Source of the DNA: Lactarius indigo
Taxonomy: Eukaryota > Basidiomycota > Agaricomycetes > Russulales > Russulaceae
Assembly (NCBI GenBank): GCA_025766275.1
Contig: JAFKAC010000154.1
Location: 1 to 64,000, forward strand
Reading direction: 5' to 3'
Length of the DNA: 64,000 nucleotides
Both the position numbers and the translations under genes were made by a program. Each line of letters starts with the position of its first letter. Position 1 is the first letter of the stretch. The notes under the pieces were generated by a model. It was not told the DNA's origin. It made no database searches and saw only the letters and a list, made by a program, of their open reading frames with translations. Below are positions 11,801-20,471 of this stretch, piece after piece.

Positions 11801-12737
11801 GGGATTCTTCCTCAGAGAAGACTTTTGCGAAGTCACGGTAGTGTTTGGGGACCATTTCTTCGAAGGTTTTCTTAGGTTTGGAGGTTATCGCTTTCTCGGC
11901 AATCTGCTGAGAATACGTAAAACCGGCCAGACAGAAAACTTCGTCCGAAACTGTATCCAACACTTTCTCCGCAAGGAGACGGCGGCGTTCCATACGGTTC
12001 GCCATAATGCGCGTCACCTCTATCTCTACCTCCGGTGCAGCTATTTCAGCGCTGGAGTTGAGACGCATTGTGCCTTCCTGCCAATCTATGTGCGGGTTCC
12101 GATGTCTTAGCCAGGGCAGTCCCAATATTACTTGTTCTGGGCCTAGTGAAGTGACCATGAAGTCGAACTTTTCTGCACTAGGACCGACTTTGAGAACGAG
12201 TGTTACTTTATGGGTAATACTGCCGGCTTCATTGAGCGTCCCATCTATATTATAGAGGGTAATGGGATGCTCCAGCGGAACTTGCAACATCTTGTGGCGG
12301 TCAGCATACTTTTTGTCCAGGAACAATGAAGTTGCTCTGGAGTCTACCATGGCTGCTACTTTTACAGTACGATGACGTCCTTGTAATTCAACAGAAATAT
12401 GAAAATGAGATCTGCTATCTTTTGTTTCGGGAATGATACATGAAGAAAGCGCTGCATCAGAAATCATCACTTGCGGCGCTGCTACAAATTGTGGAGCAAT
12501 CGGAACACTAATACTATTGTTCATCTCTGAGGCAGATGTAGATGTAGAATCAGAACAGGAAGCCGAGACATCACTACTATCAACTTTACAGGCAGAAACA
12601 GAATGGTACGTAGGAATTACAGATTGGTCCGAGTCCGAAACGAGGCGAGATCGTAGGCATATCTTACAACTACACGAGGCCGAGTCAACCGTATCTGTTT
12701 TACAGGGGGAGTCCGCAGCTATGACTACCCCTGGATC
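8853..12737 (-). CDS. Gypsy Pol polyprotein (protease-RT-RNase H-integrase-chromodomain)
   Basis: The first ATG is at 12524 (1223 codons), but the frame is open without a stop up to the gag terminator at about 12739, so Pol is probably made by a -1 shift from gag. Domains in order, numbered from 12524: aspartic protease near residues 50-150 with D61-S62-R63 where D-S/T-G is expected; reverse transcriptase about 270-450 with [15 protein letters not shown] and [10 protein letters not shown]; RNase H about 530-650 with [12 protein letters not shown]; zinc-binding integrase N-terminus ([10 protein letters not shown]...CDRCQRY); integrase core with [17 protein letters not shown] and the DDE arrangement; a GPF module ([11 protein letters not shown]...[11 protein letters not shown]); a chromodomain ([10 protein letters not shown]...[21 protein letters not shown]) that may tether integration to methylated histone. 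The ORF is intact apart from the protease substitution. Confidence 0.93.
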   Translation of the reverse strand, partial: [1294 protein letters not shown]

Positions 12738-12745
12738 TAAAAAGC
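12725..12745 (-). promoter_or_regulatory. Probable -1 frameshift site between gag and pol
   Basis: In element sense gag ends GTG-GCT-TTT-TAG. Slipping back one base on the run of five T's reads GGC-TTT-TTA-GAT and enters the pol frame, which is open from exactly this point to the pol ATG about 70 codons on. The sequence is not a perfect X-XXY-YYZ heptamer, so stop-codon-dependent slippage or another route remains possible. Confidence 0.55.
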
Positions 12746-13963
12746 CACCTTAAGAGCGTTGATTTGCTCTTGTTGGGCCGTGAGTGCCGCCAATAACTTT
12801 GCCACGTCTGCCTGGGACGTATTGGCTTTGGGCGGTGCGGAAGTACTTGTTTGGGCGGTGGAAGCCGCCGACTGACTGGAAGAAGGTTGGGAAGGGGTCT
12901 CCTCACTACTGGCCGCAGCTTTCGCTTTGGCGGGTTTCCCCATGAATTTGAGCATGCAGACGGGTGCCCTATGTCCGACCTTTTGACAATGGTGGCACAC
13001 GTCGCGTTCGTGTTTTCCATCCTTCTTTGAGTGGTCCTTAGAACCACACCCGTAACACTTGCCTTGCATGTGCTTTTGGTAATCCTGCCGGGTCTTTCCA
13101 CCGGATGCGGGCTTGCTTGTGCCGGATCCCTGCTGACGTGATGTGTCAACTTGCATTGCGTCTGGATCGGACGGCTTGCCTGCAGGCAAGATCGACTGGC
13201 TGGACGAACCGCCCTTCTTCTCTGAGTCCCTCTGTCTCAGTCGCTGATCTAGCGATTGTGAGACCTGCTTGAGGTCGTCGAAGTCGACATGGGCCTTGTC
13301 CGTCAAGGCTAAGGCATCTTTTACGCGGTCTGATAGACCATTGTAAAAGCGGGTGCGGAGGTCTGCTTTTGACCATCCAGTCTGTCCAGAGTACTGTTCG
13401 AACACGGATCGGTACTCTGCAACCGATCCGCGGCCCTGTTTTGTCTTCTTCAGCTGCTCCCTCGCTGTCTCTGTAGTGTCGAGGGGCGAGAACCATCGGT
13501 TGAACTCTTTGACGAATTTGTCCCAAGAGCTACCGAACGGGATGTTGTTCGACTGAAGTTGTTCGAGATAGGGGAGAGCCCATGACTTGGCTTCCCCTTC
13601 CATAAGATTGAGAACCGCCATAATCCAGCGGTCTTCTGCCCGGAAGTACATGCCCTGGGCCGGGTCCCAGGTGTTCATAGCGTCCTGCTGTGAGCCTGCC
13701 CAATTGTGGAAGGCGGCAAGGAAGTGACGGGCATCTGTAGAGTTGCCTTTCCCATCCCATGCTTTGGGACGGGCCACTACTTCCTTATGTTTGGTGCTTG
13801 GCTTGGCCGCGGTTGCTGAAACCTGTGCAGTCAAGTCTGTGACCTTTTGTGTTAAAATGCCGACTACTTGGCCTAAATCACTTATGAGGCGCAAGCAGTC
13901 GTTGAGAGTTGGGGGCAGAGCAGGGGCTGTGGGTGTAGGTGGAGCGGCGGCGGCAGCGGACAT
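12737..13963 (-). CDS. Gypsy Gag, capsid and nucleocapsid part
   Basis: 408 codons from the ATG at 13963. Residues 1-70 are Ala/Pro-rich with a heptad-like stretch. Residues about 75-240 match the retrotransposon capsid fold seen in fungal Gypsy Gag (KAWDGKGNSTDARHFLAAF, then WALPYLEQL, FNRWFSPLD, VAEYRSVFEQYS, FYNGLSDRVKDALA). The nucleocapsid has two zinc knuckles, a long one starting CYGCGSKDHSKK and a canonical C-x2-C-x4-H-x4-C (CHHCQKVGHRAPVC). The C-terminal 70 residues are Ser/Ala/Gln-rich. The frame is open upstream of the ATG to 14227 with acidic, charged sequence, so the true protein is probably longer (see the next entry). Confidence 0.88.
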   Translation of the reverse strand: MSAAAAAPPTPTAPALPPTLNDCLRLISDLGQVVGILTQKVTDLTAQVSATAAKPSTKHKEVVARPKAWDGKGNSTDARHFLAAFHNWAGSQQDAMNTWDPAQGMYFRAEDRWIMAVLNLMEGEAKSWALPYLEQLQSNNIPFGSSWDKFVKEFNRWFSPLDTTETAREQLKKTKQGRGSVAEYRSVFEQYSGQTGWSKADLRTRFYNGLSDRVKDALALTDKAHVDFDDLKQVSQSLDQRLRQRDSEKKGGSSSQSILPAGKPSDPDAMQVDTSRQQGSGTSKPASGGKTRQDYQKHMQGKCYGCGSKDHSKKDGKHERDVCHHCQKVGHRAPVCMLKFMGKPAKAKAAASSEETPSQPSSSQSAASTAQTSTSAPPKANTSQADVAKLLAALTAQQEQINALKVAF

Positions 13964-14716
13964 CCTATCTAACTCGTCTTGTCTCTTTCTTTCCTCGTAC
14001 TTTTTAATTGACTCCCGTCTGTCTTCGATAAGGCGAAGCTGTTCGTCTTCGTCGAAGTCGTCCCAGTTGTCGAAGTTCTTGATCCACTCTTTTTCTTCTT
14101 TAGAGAGGGTCGTTCTGTACTTGGACGTTACTCCTGTGGGATACTGAGCTTGTGCTTGCGCTGCTCTCTGTTTCCCTTTGGGAGCTATCGTGGGAGTGGA
14201 CGGATGGGGGAGGAGAAAGTTTGGGGATTAATGCTGCCGCGAAGGCGATCAGCTGAGGGACGGTGAAAGGAGTGCCTGCGACTATGCCAAAGGCTCCGTG
14301 GAGTTCGAGAAGGGTGAAACGAAAATCTCTATCGTAATAGATGGCGCGGACGTATGCTTCCGCGTCGTTCTGGGGTTCGCCTTCTAAAGAGAACCTGTAG
14401 TGGACTTCTTCACCAGCAAAAACTTCTTGCTGATAAACTACAGGGGGTGCTTGGGGGTCATCAACGAGTGTCTCGTTGGAGGAGGAATGCGCCGAGTGAT
14501 ATGAGTGCTCCGAAGCTGCTGTCGGAGTTGGAGATGCAAATCGGGGTGAAGGGATCGGGTCAGTGGACGATTGACCTGCTCCCTGGACGTGCAGTGATGC
14601 CGAAGCAGAGGCTGAGTTTGGAGTGAAGTAAGAACGTGGGGGTGACAGGGGCGCTGGGATAGGGAGGACTATTTCCTGTCTCCTCCGAAAGAGTCGTCGA
14701 AGACGCTGGCGGACAT
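13964..14716 (-). pseudogene. Gypsy gag 5' region, coding sequence displaced between frames
   Basis: Protein-like sequence continues upstream of the Gag ATG but changes frame. From an ATG at 14716 a short frame runs MSASVFDDSFGGDRK to a TAG. The -1 frame then takes over with a long Ser/Pro-rich acidic segment (for example ASLHVQGAG, EEVHYRFSLEGEP, AEAYVRAIYYDRDFRFTLL) that ends at the TAA 14100-14102. The original frame reopens after the TAA at 14228-14230 and reads KEEKEWIKNFDNWDDFDEDE into Gag. A -1 and a +1 shift therefore cancel between the 14716 ATG and the 13963 ATG. The segment looks like the N-terminal part of Gag. Two compensating indels, an unrecognised intron, or sequence errors could explain it. 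Confidence 0.5.
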
Positions 14717-15296
14717 TCGCAAATATGCGAGGCAGTTTGAAAGAAGGAAGGTGGTAATATGTGACGACGTGTTACGACGACCGCGAAACGCTAAGTCGAA
14801 GGTGATTGGAGAGTCCAATCAAGCAAGACCAATACACAGTGGTGTTTCACACTGCGCGAGGCTGCGGCGATAACGGAACACTCAGGAATGGGGTAATGGG
14901 TTTGTGCAAGAACACAAGGCTGTCTGCCGCAGTCTCCTCGACCTATTGGCTGCCTCTCACGCCGAAGCGCTCTCAAACTTTTCTGTTTACTTCGCGTACA
15001 GCTGTTGCAGGCTAGGCCTGGCAGGCTTCTCTTCCACTTGCAGCTTATCTGGCGTGGTGACCAGTTCTGCAAGCAGTACCCAAACATTCTACTGATGACC
15101 AGATAGAACGCCTATAGGCAAGCACAATCTATGCCGACTTTACGGACAATAGAGTTGTACCAAGATAGCGCAGATTCTGCGTACGAAGGTCCACAGGCAA
15201 AGAGTGAGGTGTGTGACACAAGGGACTTGTGGTCGTCAACCACCTAGGGGAATAAAAAGGAAGACGCCGGTAAGATAAAGGGGCGTGTGAAGAAAG
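14717..15296 (-). other. Gypsy untranslated leader
   Basis: About 580 bp between the primer-binding site and the first gag ATG in element sense. No supported coding sequence was found. It may hold packaging or translation signals, but none is recognisable. Confidence 0.5.
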
Positions 15297-15306
15297 AACT
15301 TGTCCT
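15297..15306 (-). other. Primer-binding site, complementary to own mRNA 5' end
   Basis: In element sense the 5' LTR ends CGCTACA, then TT, then AGGACAAGTT. These ten bases are the exact reverse complement of AACTTGTCCT at 15573-15582 inside the same LTR, where the transcript is predicted to start. I saw no match to the usual initiator-Met tRNA primer site (TGGTATCAGAGC type). A site 2 nt from the LTR that pairs with the mRNA's own first bases is the arrangement known for self-priming Tf1/sushi elements. Confidence 0.6.
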
Positions 15307-15308
15307 AA

Positions 15309-16083
15309 TGTAGCGGTATGACTTATCGCGACAACTAGACCAAGAGAAGGTAAGTGAACTGAACTAGTAGCACACTCAAGCCTAGCGCGGAGACAAGTCA
15401 CGCGCCGAACGTACAGGCACAGCGGAGAGTAGACACACGTGAGGACTTTATACAAGTCCAAAGGTCAGGTGATCACGCTGTGGCACGCTGAGTGGAGAAC
15501 CAAGAGGACAAGTTAACATTGGTGAAGAGAGAGGGAAATACAGAGGAATGCGTACCTGAGTGGAGAACCAAGAGGACAAGTTGGTTCCACTCAGGACGCT
15601 ACATGAGGGTTTATATACTATGCTGCGGCTGAGTTCGAATTACTACGGAACCTTGTTACTAAAGGTATGTGTAATAGTAATGAGTCAGGCGCTGACGCGT
15701 TGTGTCTAATAATAGCGTTATCTATTGTGCTGACTGATGCACAGTCATTAACGCTGACAGAACAATGACGTGTCCTTATCTATGAGTCACAACCCTATGA
15801 CAACGTAGTCTAGATCTATCTAGAACCTTCCCTGCTTATCGTCCAATGAGAAACTACTGTACTAATAAGGAAAGTGACCTTAAGAGGCAACTCCTAATAA
15901 GGAAGTTGCTATCCCAGGGTCACGTGCTTGTAGGTGCACATGTTGGCATCACGTGACTAACCATCTTATCATATCTAATGATAAGGACTTGGATGTTTGA
16001 GCACAACGTTGGAGTCTCATATCTTTACCAAATAAATCTGTAAAAATACAGAAAAATAAGGCGAAAATAGAGCGTCCGTGACA
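15309..16083 (-). repeat. 5' LTR of Gypsy element (right copy)
   Basis: 775 bp, no difference seen from 8066-8840. It contains a 27-bp direct repeat at 15488-15514 and 15556-15582 (both holding AGGACAAGTT on the plus strand) and a 12-bp inverted repeat with a 2-nt bulge spanning 15556-15594. Confidence 0.92.
15582..15617 (-). promoter_or_regulatory. LTR core promoter of Gypsy element
   Basis: On the minus strand TATATAA (15617-15611) lies about 35 nt upstream of AACTTGTCCT (15582). The start is inferred from the complementarity to the primer-binding site; the TATA spacing supports it independently. Confidence 0.5.
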
Positions 16084-16088
16084 TCAAG
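16084..16088. repeat. Target duplication of Gypsy element, right copy
   Basis: TCAAG, matching 8061-8065. Confidence 0.9.
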
Positions 16089-17050
16089 ACGGGAAAGTTG
16101 GCGCCGCCGCCATCCTGATCAGACCAGGAAAAGACCCACGCGCGCTACACTTCCACCTGGGAGACGCAAAACACCACACGGTGTTCGAAGCAGAGTTGGT
16201 AGGACTCCTATTAGGCTTACACCTAATCAAGACGGAGAAAAAGGGCAGAACCAGTTACGCACTGGGAGCAGACAACCAAGCCGCAATAGGCGCACTGGCT
16301 ACCCCAAACAATAGATCAGGACACTACCTAGCAGACAGCTGCCTATCCTCCGCACACAGCATCCAAAACGAGAGAGGCACGGCAAACTACAGACTCACAG
16401 TGCGCTGGACTGCGGGTCACGTCGGCATTGACAGAAACGAACAAGCAGACGCGGAAGTGAAAGCAGCCGCAGAAGGAAAGACATCGCAAGCATCCGACCT
16501 CCCAAAAATACTCAAGAAATCTCTACGGAAGAACAAATCGGCCACCAGACAACACTGCAAAAGTGTACTCAAAGAAATCTGGAAAGAGGAATGGGCCCTA
16601 TCCCCACACGCAGAAAAACTGAAACGATTTGGCTTCACTTCTCTGTCTGACAAATTCCTTAAGCTGACGAGCGTTCCGAACCTATCCAGGAAAGGAGCCA
16701 GCTGGCTATATCAGATAAGAGTGGGCCACTTCCCGCTCAACGTGTACCTGAACAGATTCAAAAGAGTCGACAAACCAAACTGTCCAGCGTGCGGCTATCA
16801 CACGGAGAACACCCAACACTTCCTGCTAGACTGTCCGGCCTATGCACACGAGAGATGGGCGCTCACGAAAAAGCGCAACCCCAAAGAGCAAGACTTCGCG
16901 AAAATCATCACGAACCCGAAAACCATTATTCAAGTAGTGAATTACATACAAGACACGGGGAGATTTACGCAGGATAATAACAGCGCGCATAGGGCAGCAG
17001 AGAAAGGAAGAGACCGAAGAAGACACCCACCAAAAAACACGCTCCAATAA
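16084..17050 (+). pseudogene. LINE ORF2, 3' part: RNase H remainder and C-terminal zinc finger
   Basis: Continuation of ORF2 after the Gypsy insertion, in frame once 8066-16088 is removed. The RNase H motifs missing from the 5' part are here: FEAELVG (Glu), GADNQAAIG (Asp) and WTAGHVGIDRNEQAD (His and last Asp). The first Asp of this active site lies 8 kb away at about 8050. After a basic, helical region comes CPACGYHTENTQHFLLDC, the C-terminal CCHC finger of this LINE group. The frame ends at 17050. Confidence 0.85.
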
Positions 17051-17417
17051 CTACACAACCCCCCACCCTGAACCCGTCAAAACCCCATCTCCACAACTTG
17101 CCGAACCCAACACATACAGGTTCATTCAAGGGACGTAGTAGAAGGCGGTAGACGAAGGAAGCGGCCACACCCCACTCACCAAGACCATCGCAACCCAAGC
17201 CGCGCCTTGCGCCACGGCGATCCAATCGCCCCACCAACTTCAACGCTTGACAAGAAGCTATGCTTTTCCACTCCGGAAAAGGGGAGACTTAAGATGAAAG
17301 GGTAGAGCACAGAAAGCGGAGAGACACGGTCGCATAGATACAGATGCAAGTGTAGTGCTACATAGGGTACTATTCCCTCAGGCGCACAAAAATGGATTTA
17401 AAAAAAAAAAAAAAAAA
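17051..17417 (+). other. LINE 3' UTR and poly(A) tail
   Basis: A C-rich 3' UTR of about 350 bp ends in 18 A's (17400-17417). The target duplication follows immediately. Confidence 0.8.
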
Positions 17418-17428
17418 GGGACATCTGA
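17416..17428. repeat. Target-site duplication of LINE, right copy
   Basis: AAGGGACATCTGA, matching 2382-2394; the first two bases overlap the A tail. Confidence 0.85.
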
Positions 17429-18505
17429 CTTACACAAGCAGCCGTGCGAGTGACCGGACGCTCAATCAGCGTAATGGTACATGATGGGCACCAACTGGCA
17501 ATTGCCAAAGCCCATGTGACCACTGGACTGCAAAAAGTGTGTTTTGTGGGCGAATTTCTGTAAAACGCTTACACCATGTACAGTAAGGCCAGACCAACCA
17601 ATCATACAGACATGGCACTGGCAACTCGAGCCGTCCTCTGTAATCATGAATTAGCAGCGACTAGACAGATACAAAACGCACATATATGTCCGATCGACCG
17701 GGCTCAGGCGAAGGGTGTTCCGAGTCCGGTCATGGGCGTTCCACCTGAGCGCTGAGCTGCCGTCCTACACTCAAGCCACTGTCTTTTACTGGCATATACC
17801 CTCGTGCCTCCGGGCAACCTGTCGAGTCCATTCTATGCCATCTGTTATCGAGTCGTCCGTCCGTCCGTTTTTGTGCCATTGCATTTGTCAAACCGTCCGT
17901 CTTTTTTGTGCCGTGGCATCCGACAAGAAATCTAGAACCCCAGAAATAAATTGAGCTCAGACTAAAAACTCCGGATTGTTGGTCTGACAAAAAAATTTGT
18001 TTCTCTCGGAACATCGACCATATTTCAAAATGTTTGTGGGTATTTTTTTTTTTTTTTCATTCATTTTTGGGCACCAGTGCCACTATCTGGATGCGCTTGT
18101 TGTCGGGTTCTTTGTCTGACCGGTCCTTAATCGCTGCTTAATCGGCCACTCACGCGTATTCACGACATCCCTCGCGAAAAGACAAGACAAACTTATCTCC
18201 TTACTAGGTTTCCCTGAGGGCCACGAGGGCTCGGATTATAGGGGACCAAATTTGTTGACTCAGTGGAGTGCCGGTCTTAGGAGTTATACTTTACTGTAAG
18301 CTTTAAGCCGTACCTGTTGTAATGAACCGTTCAAGAGGCGAAACAAAACGACTGGAAATTTCCTCCACCCAGGCGACGTCGATATGACCGTGGTACAACA
18401 TACAACAATAGTCGAGGGATTATTTTCCTCTACTGGTTATATTACACGCAGAAAACATCCATATCCGTACAGTGCGACACTGCTTCAGACGGCTCTGTTC
18501 CCCCT
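17429..18505. other. Intergenic, no gene seen
   Basis: Before the LINE inserted, this was the upstream flank of the membrane-protein gene at 965-2211. It holds an imperfect direct repeat (CCGTCCG...TTTTGTGCC...GCAT at about 17860-17884 and 17893-17919) and a run of 15 or more T's near 18042-18058. No protein family is recognisable. Confidence 0.5.
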
Positions 18506-20471
18506 TCAAGCGATTGAAACCGTCTTTTGGCCGATATTGGTTTTGAGGGGGACCACCTTGCTCGCAGGCGCAACCTTGAGCGGTTGGACGGTCGGCGCGC
18601 CGATTGCCTTGGCAATGGCGTCAGAGAGGCCTTGGTCTACCGCAGCGAAAACGGAGACTGCAACAACATCAACAACTGTCTGAAGATATCATATGAAAAG
18701 GACGGACGCTGGCGTGCTTTGATCTCTGCCGACTTGGCGCCGCCGAGGTGGCCAGCGATGTTGCTGATAAGATGCTCACGGTCCGTTTGGCTGAAAACCT
18801 TGGTGTATAAGGTACGCGGCTGCTCAAAATCAACTGTGAGGGGTATAAATTATTATCCAGATTCGGGTCTCTACTCAGAGATAGGTTCACTCACGTTCGC
18901 TGATCTCGGACAGGTAGGCACGAGCATGACCAGCCCAGACTTCGTGTTTATGATGGGTGCCGGAATATGGCTTCTCACGATAGCTCAAAGGTGAGATAGT
19001 ACTCTGGTAGTTGGGACGAGCACCCTGGCTGACGAAAGTACCAGGTCCATCACGTTGGAAGTTCGCAACAGGCACAACGGGTGCATTGACGGGAAGTTGC
19101 TGATAGTTCACACCGAGGCGGTGGCGATGAGTGTCTGGGTAGGAGAATAGCCGGCTTTGCATGACCGGGTCGGCACTTGGCTCGATGCCTGGGACAGTGT
19201 GGGAAGGGGAAAAGGCCGACTGCTCAATCTCTGCAAAGTAGTTCTGCGGATTCTCATCAAGCACGATCTTGCCGACGGGGCGGAGAGGGAATTCCTTATG
19301 CGGCCACACTTTGGTCAGGTCCAGAACATTGTAGCGGTACGACTCCGCCTGTTGAGGCGTCATTGTTTGCTAAGACAATCGATCGACTGAGTCACGAGCT
19401 CGAAAAAAAAATGTTGCTGGAAATACCTACTACATAAACGGTCCATGATGGGTATTTCTTGTTGTCGATGGCTTCGAACAGATTTTCGATGCCATAGTCT
19501 GGATTCTCCCCAGCCAGCTTGACAGCGGTTGCATTGTCAAGGGTCTGCGTTGGCATGGTCAGCTAGGCACTCGAAGAGCCTCAATCTGCTTGTGATTACC
19601 TTGAATCCACCGTCCGCACGAATGTGGATCTGGACATAGACCCATTCTCCGTCTTCGCGGATAAACTTATATGCATGGCCAGAGTAACCGTGCATGTTAT
19701 GGTAGCCGTCAGGGGTACCACGGTCGGAGAAGAGGATCAAAACCTGGTGGATGCTCTCGGGGTTTTGAGAGAGGTAGTCCTACAAAGGTCACATTAGGAT
19801 TTACACTCTCATGTCGTCATAAGGTGGTAACAGAAACTTACCCAAAACATGTCAGGGTCTTTAAGATGTGTTTGAGGGTCGCGTTTCTGGGTGTGAATGA
19901 AGTGGGGGAACTTGGCAGGGTCGCGAATGAAGAAGACTGGAGTATTGTTGAAAACCCAGTCGAGATTGCCTTCATCGGTGCGAATTTTGATAGCGAAGCC
20001 CCGGGGGTCACGGGCAGTGTCTGGCGAGCCATTCTCACCACCAACGGTGGAGAAACGGATGGTGGTACGGGCCCTGTTGCCGACTTTTTTGAAGAGGGAG
20101 GCAGAAGTGAGATCAGTGATGTCATGAGTCACTTCGAAGTAGCCATGCGCGCCAGCACCCTTGGCATGGACCTATACGAACATTCAAATAGTGAGATCGA
20201 TGTATAAGTGGTCGCAGAGAATGTGGCACAGACGACGCGCTCAGGAATACGCTCACGGTCGAAGTGTGCGAGGAGGTCGATGTGGTGGAAGTCTGGTGTG
20301 AATGTGAGCGATCAAGGATGGTCAGCTGAACCGTGGTGCGCGGCACGGACCTTGAAGGAATAGGGGGCCGTGGTCGCCGATCTTCTCTGCAGCGTAGGGA
20401 TGAGCGACGGGCGCACCGTTAGAGGTGGTGTATAGCGCGTTATCGTTATTGGTTACTTGCTTGGAAGGCAT
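18506..20471 (-). CDS. Catalase
   Basis: Haem catalase that converts H2O2 to water and oxygen. Eight exons on the minus strand: 20351-20471, 20234-20292, 19842-20171, 19600-19779, 19431-19544, 18895-19369, 18708-18833, 18506-18657, giving 518 residues, the small-subunit catalase size. Landmarks: RIPERVVHAKG with the catalytic His, [21 protein letters not shown], the catalytic Asn region ([13 protein letters not shown]), and the proximal haem-ligand region [14 protein letters not shown]. The product ends KTVSIA; this is not a clear SKL-type peroxisomal signal, so its location is open. The start is the ATG at 20471 followed by PSKQVTNND; splice sites are consensus throughout. The gene lies just left of a tRNA-Asp. 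Confidence 0.95.

Larger units (their letters stand above)
8066..16083 (-). mobile_element. Full-length Ty3/Gypsy retrotransposon (chromovirus) inside the LINE
   Basis: 8018 bp, coding on the minus strand. It has two 775-bp LTRs (TGTCACGG...CGCTACA in element sense) in which I found no difference on side-by-side reading, and a 5-bp target duplication TCAAG. It carries a purine-rich tract next to the 3' LTR, gag, and pol in the order protease, reverse transcriptase, RNase H, integrase, GPY/F-like module and C-terminal chromodomain. That order and the chromodomain place it in the chromovirus group. Equal LTRs mean a recent insertion. It splits the LINE RNase H between its first catalytic Asp and the rest. 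Three things look odd: the protease active site (DSR), the displaced reading frame in the first part of gag, and a primer-binding site that suggests self-priming. Confidence 0.93.
2395..17417 (+). mobile_element. Tad-like non-LTR retrotransposon (LINE), broken by two nested LTR insertions
   Basis: The element has a 184-bp 5' leader, a Gag-like ORF1 with three zinc knuckles, ORF2 with endonuclease, reverse transcriptase, RNase H and a C-terminal CCHC finger, a 3' UTR of about 350 bp and an 18-A tail at 17400-17417. An 11-13 bp target duplication bounds it. The order EN-RT-RNase H-CCHC plus a zinc-knuckle ORF1 is that of the fungal Tad/I-like clades. Removing a solo LTR (4477-5102) and a Ty3/Gypsy element (8066-16083), with one copy of each duplication, leaves a LINE of about 6.4 kb. 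It is dead: ORF1 has a frameshift, ORF2 has an in-frame stop and both insertions interrupt ORF2. Confidence 0.9.

Noticed and set aside
16078..16314. Separate short gene at the right Gypsy junction
   Set aside because: Out-of-frame shadow of the LINE RNase H; the correct frame continues from ORF2.
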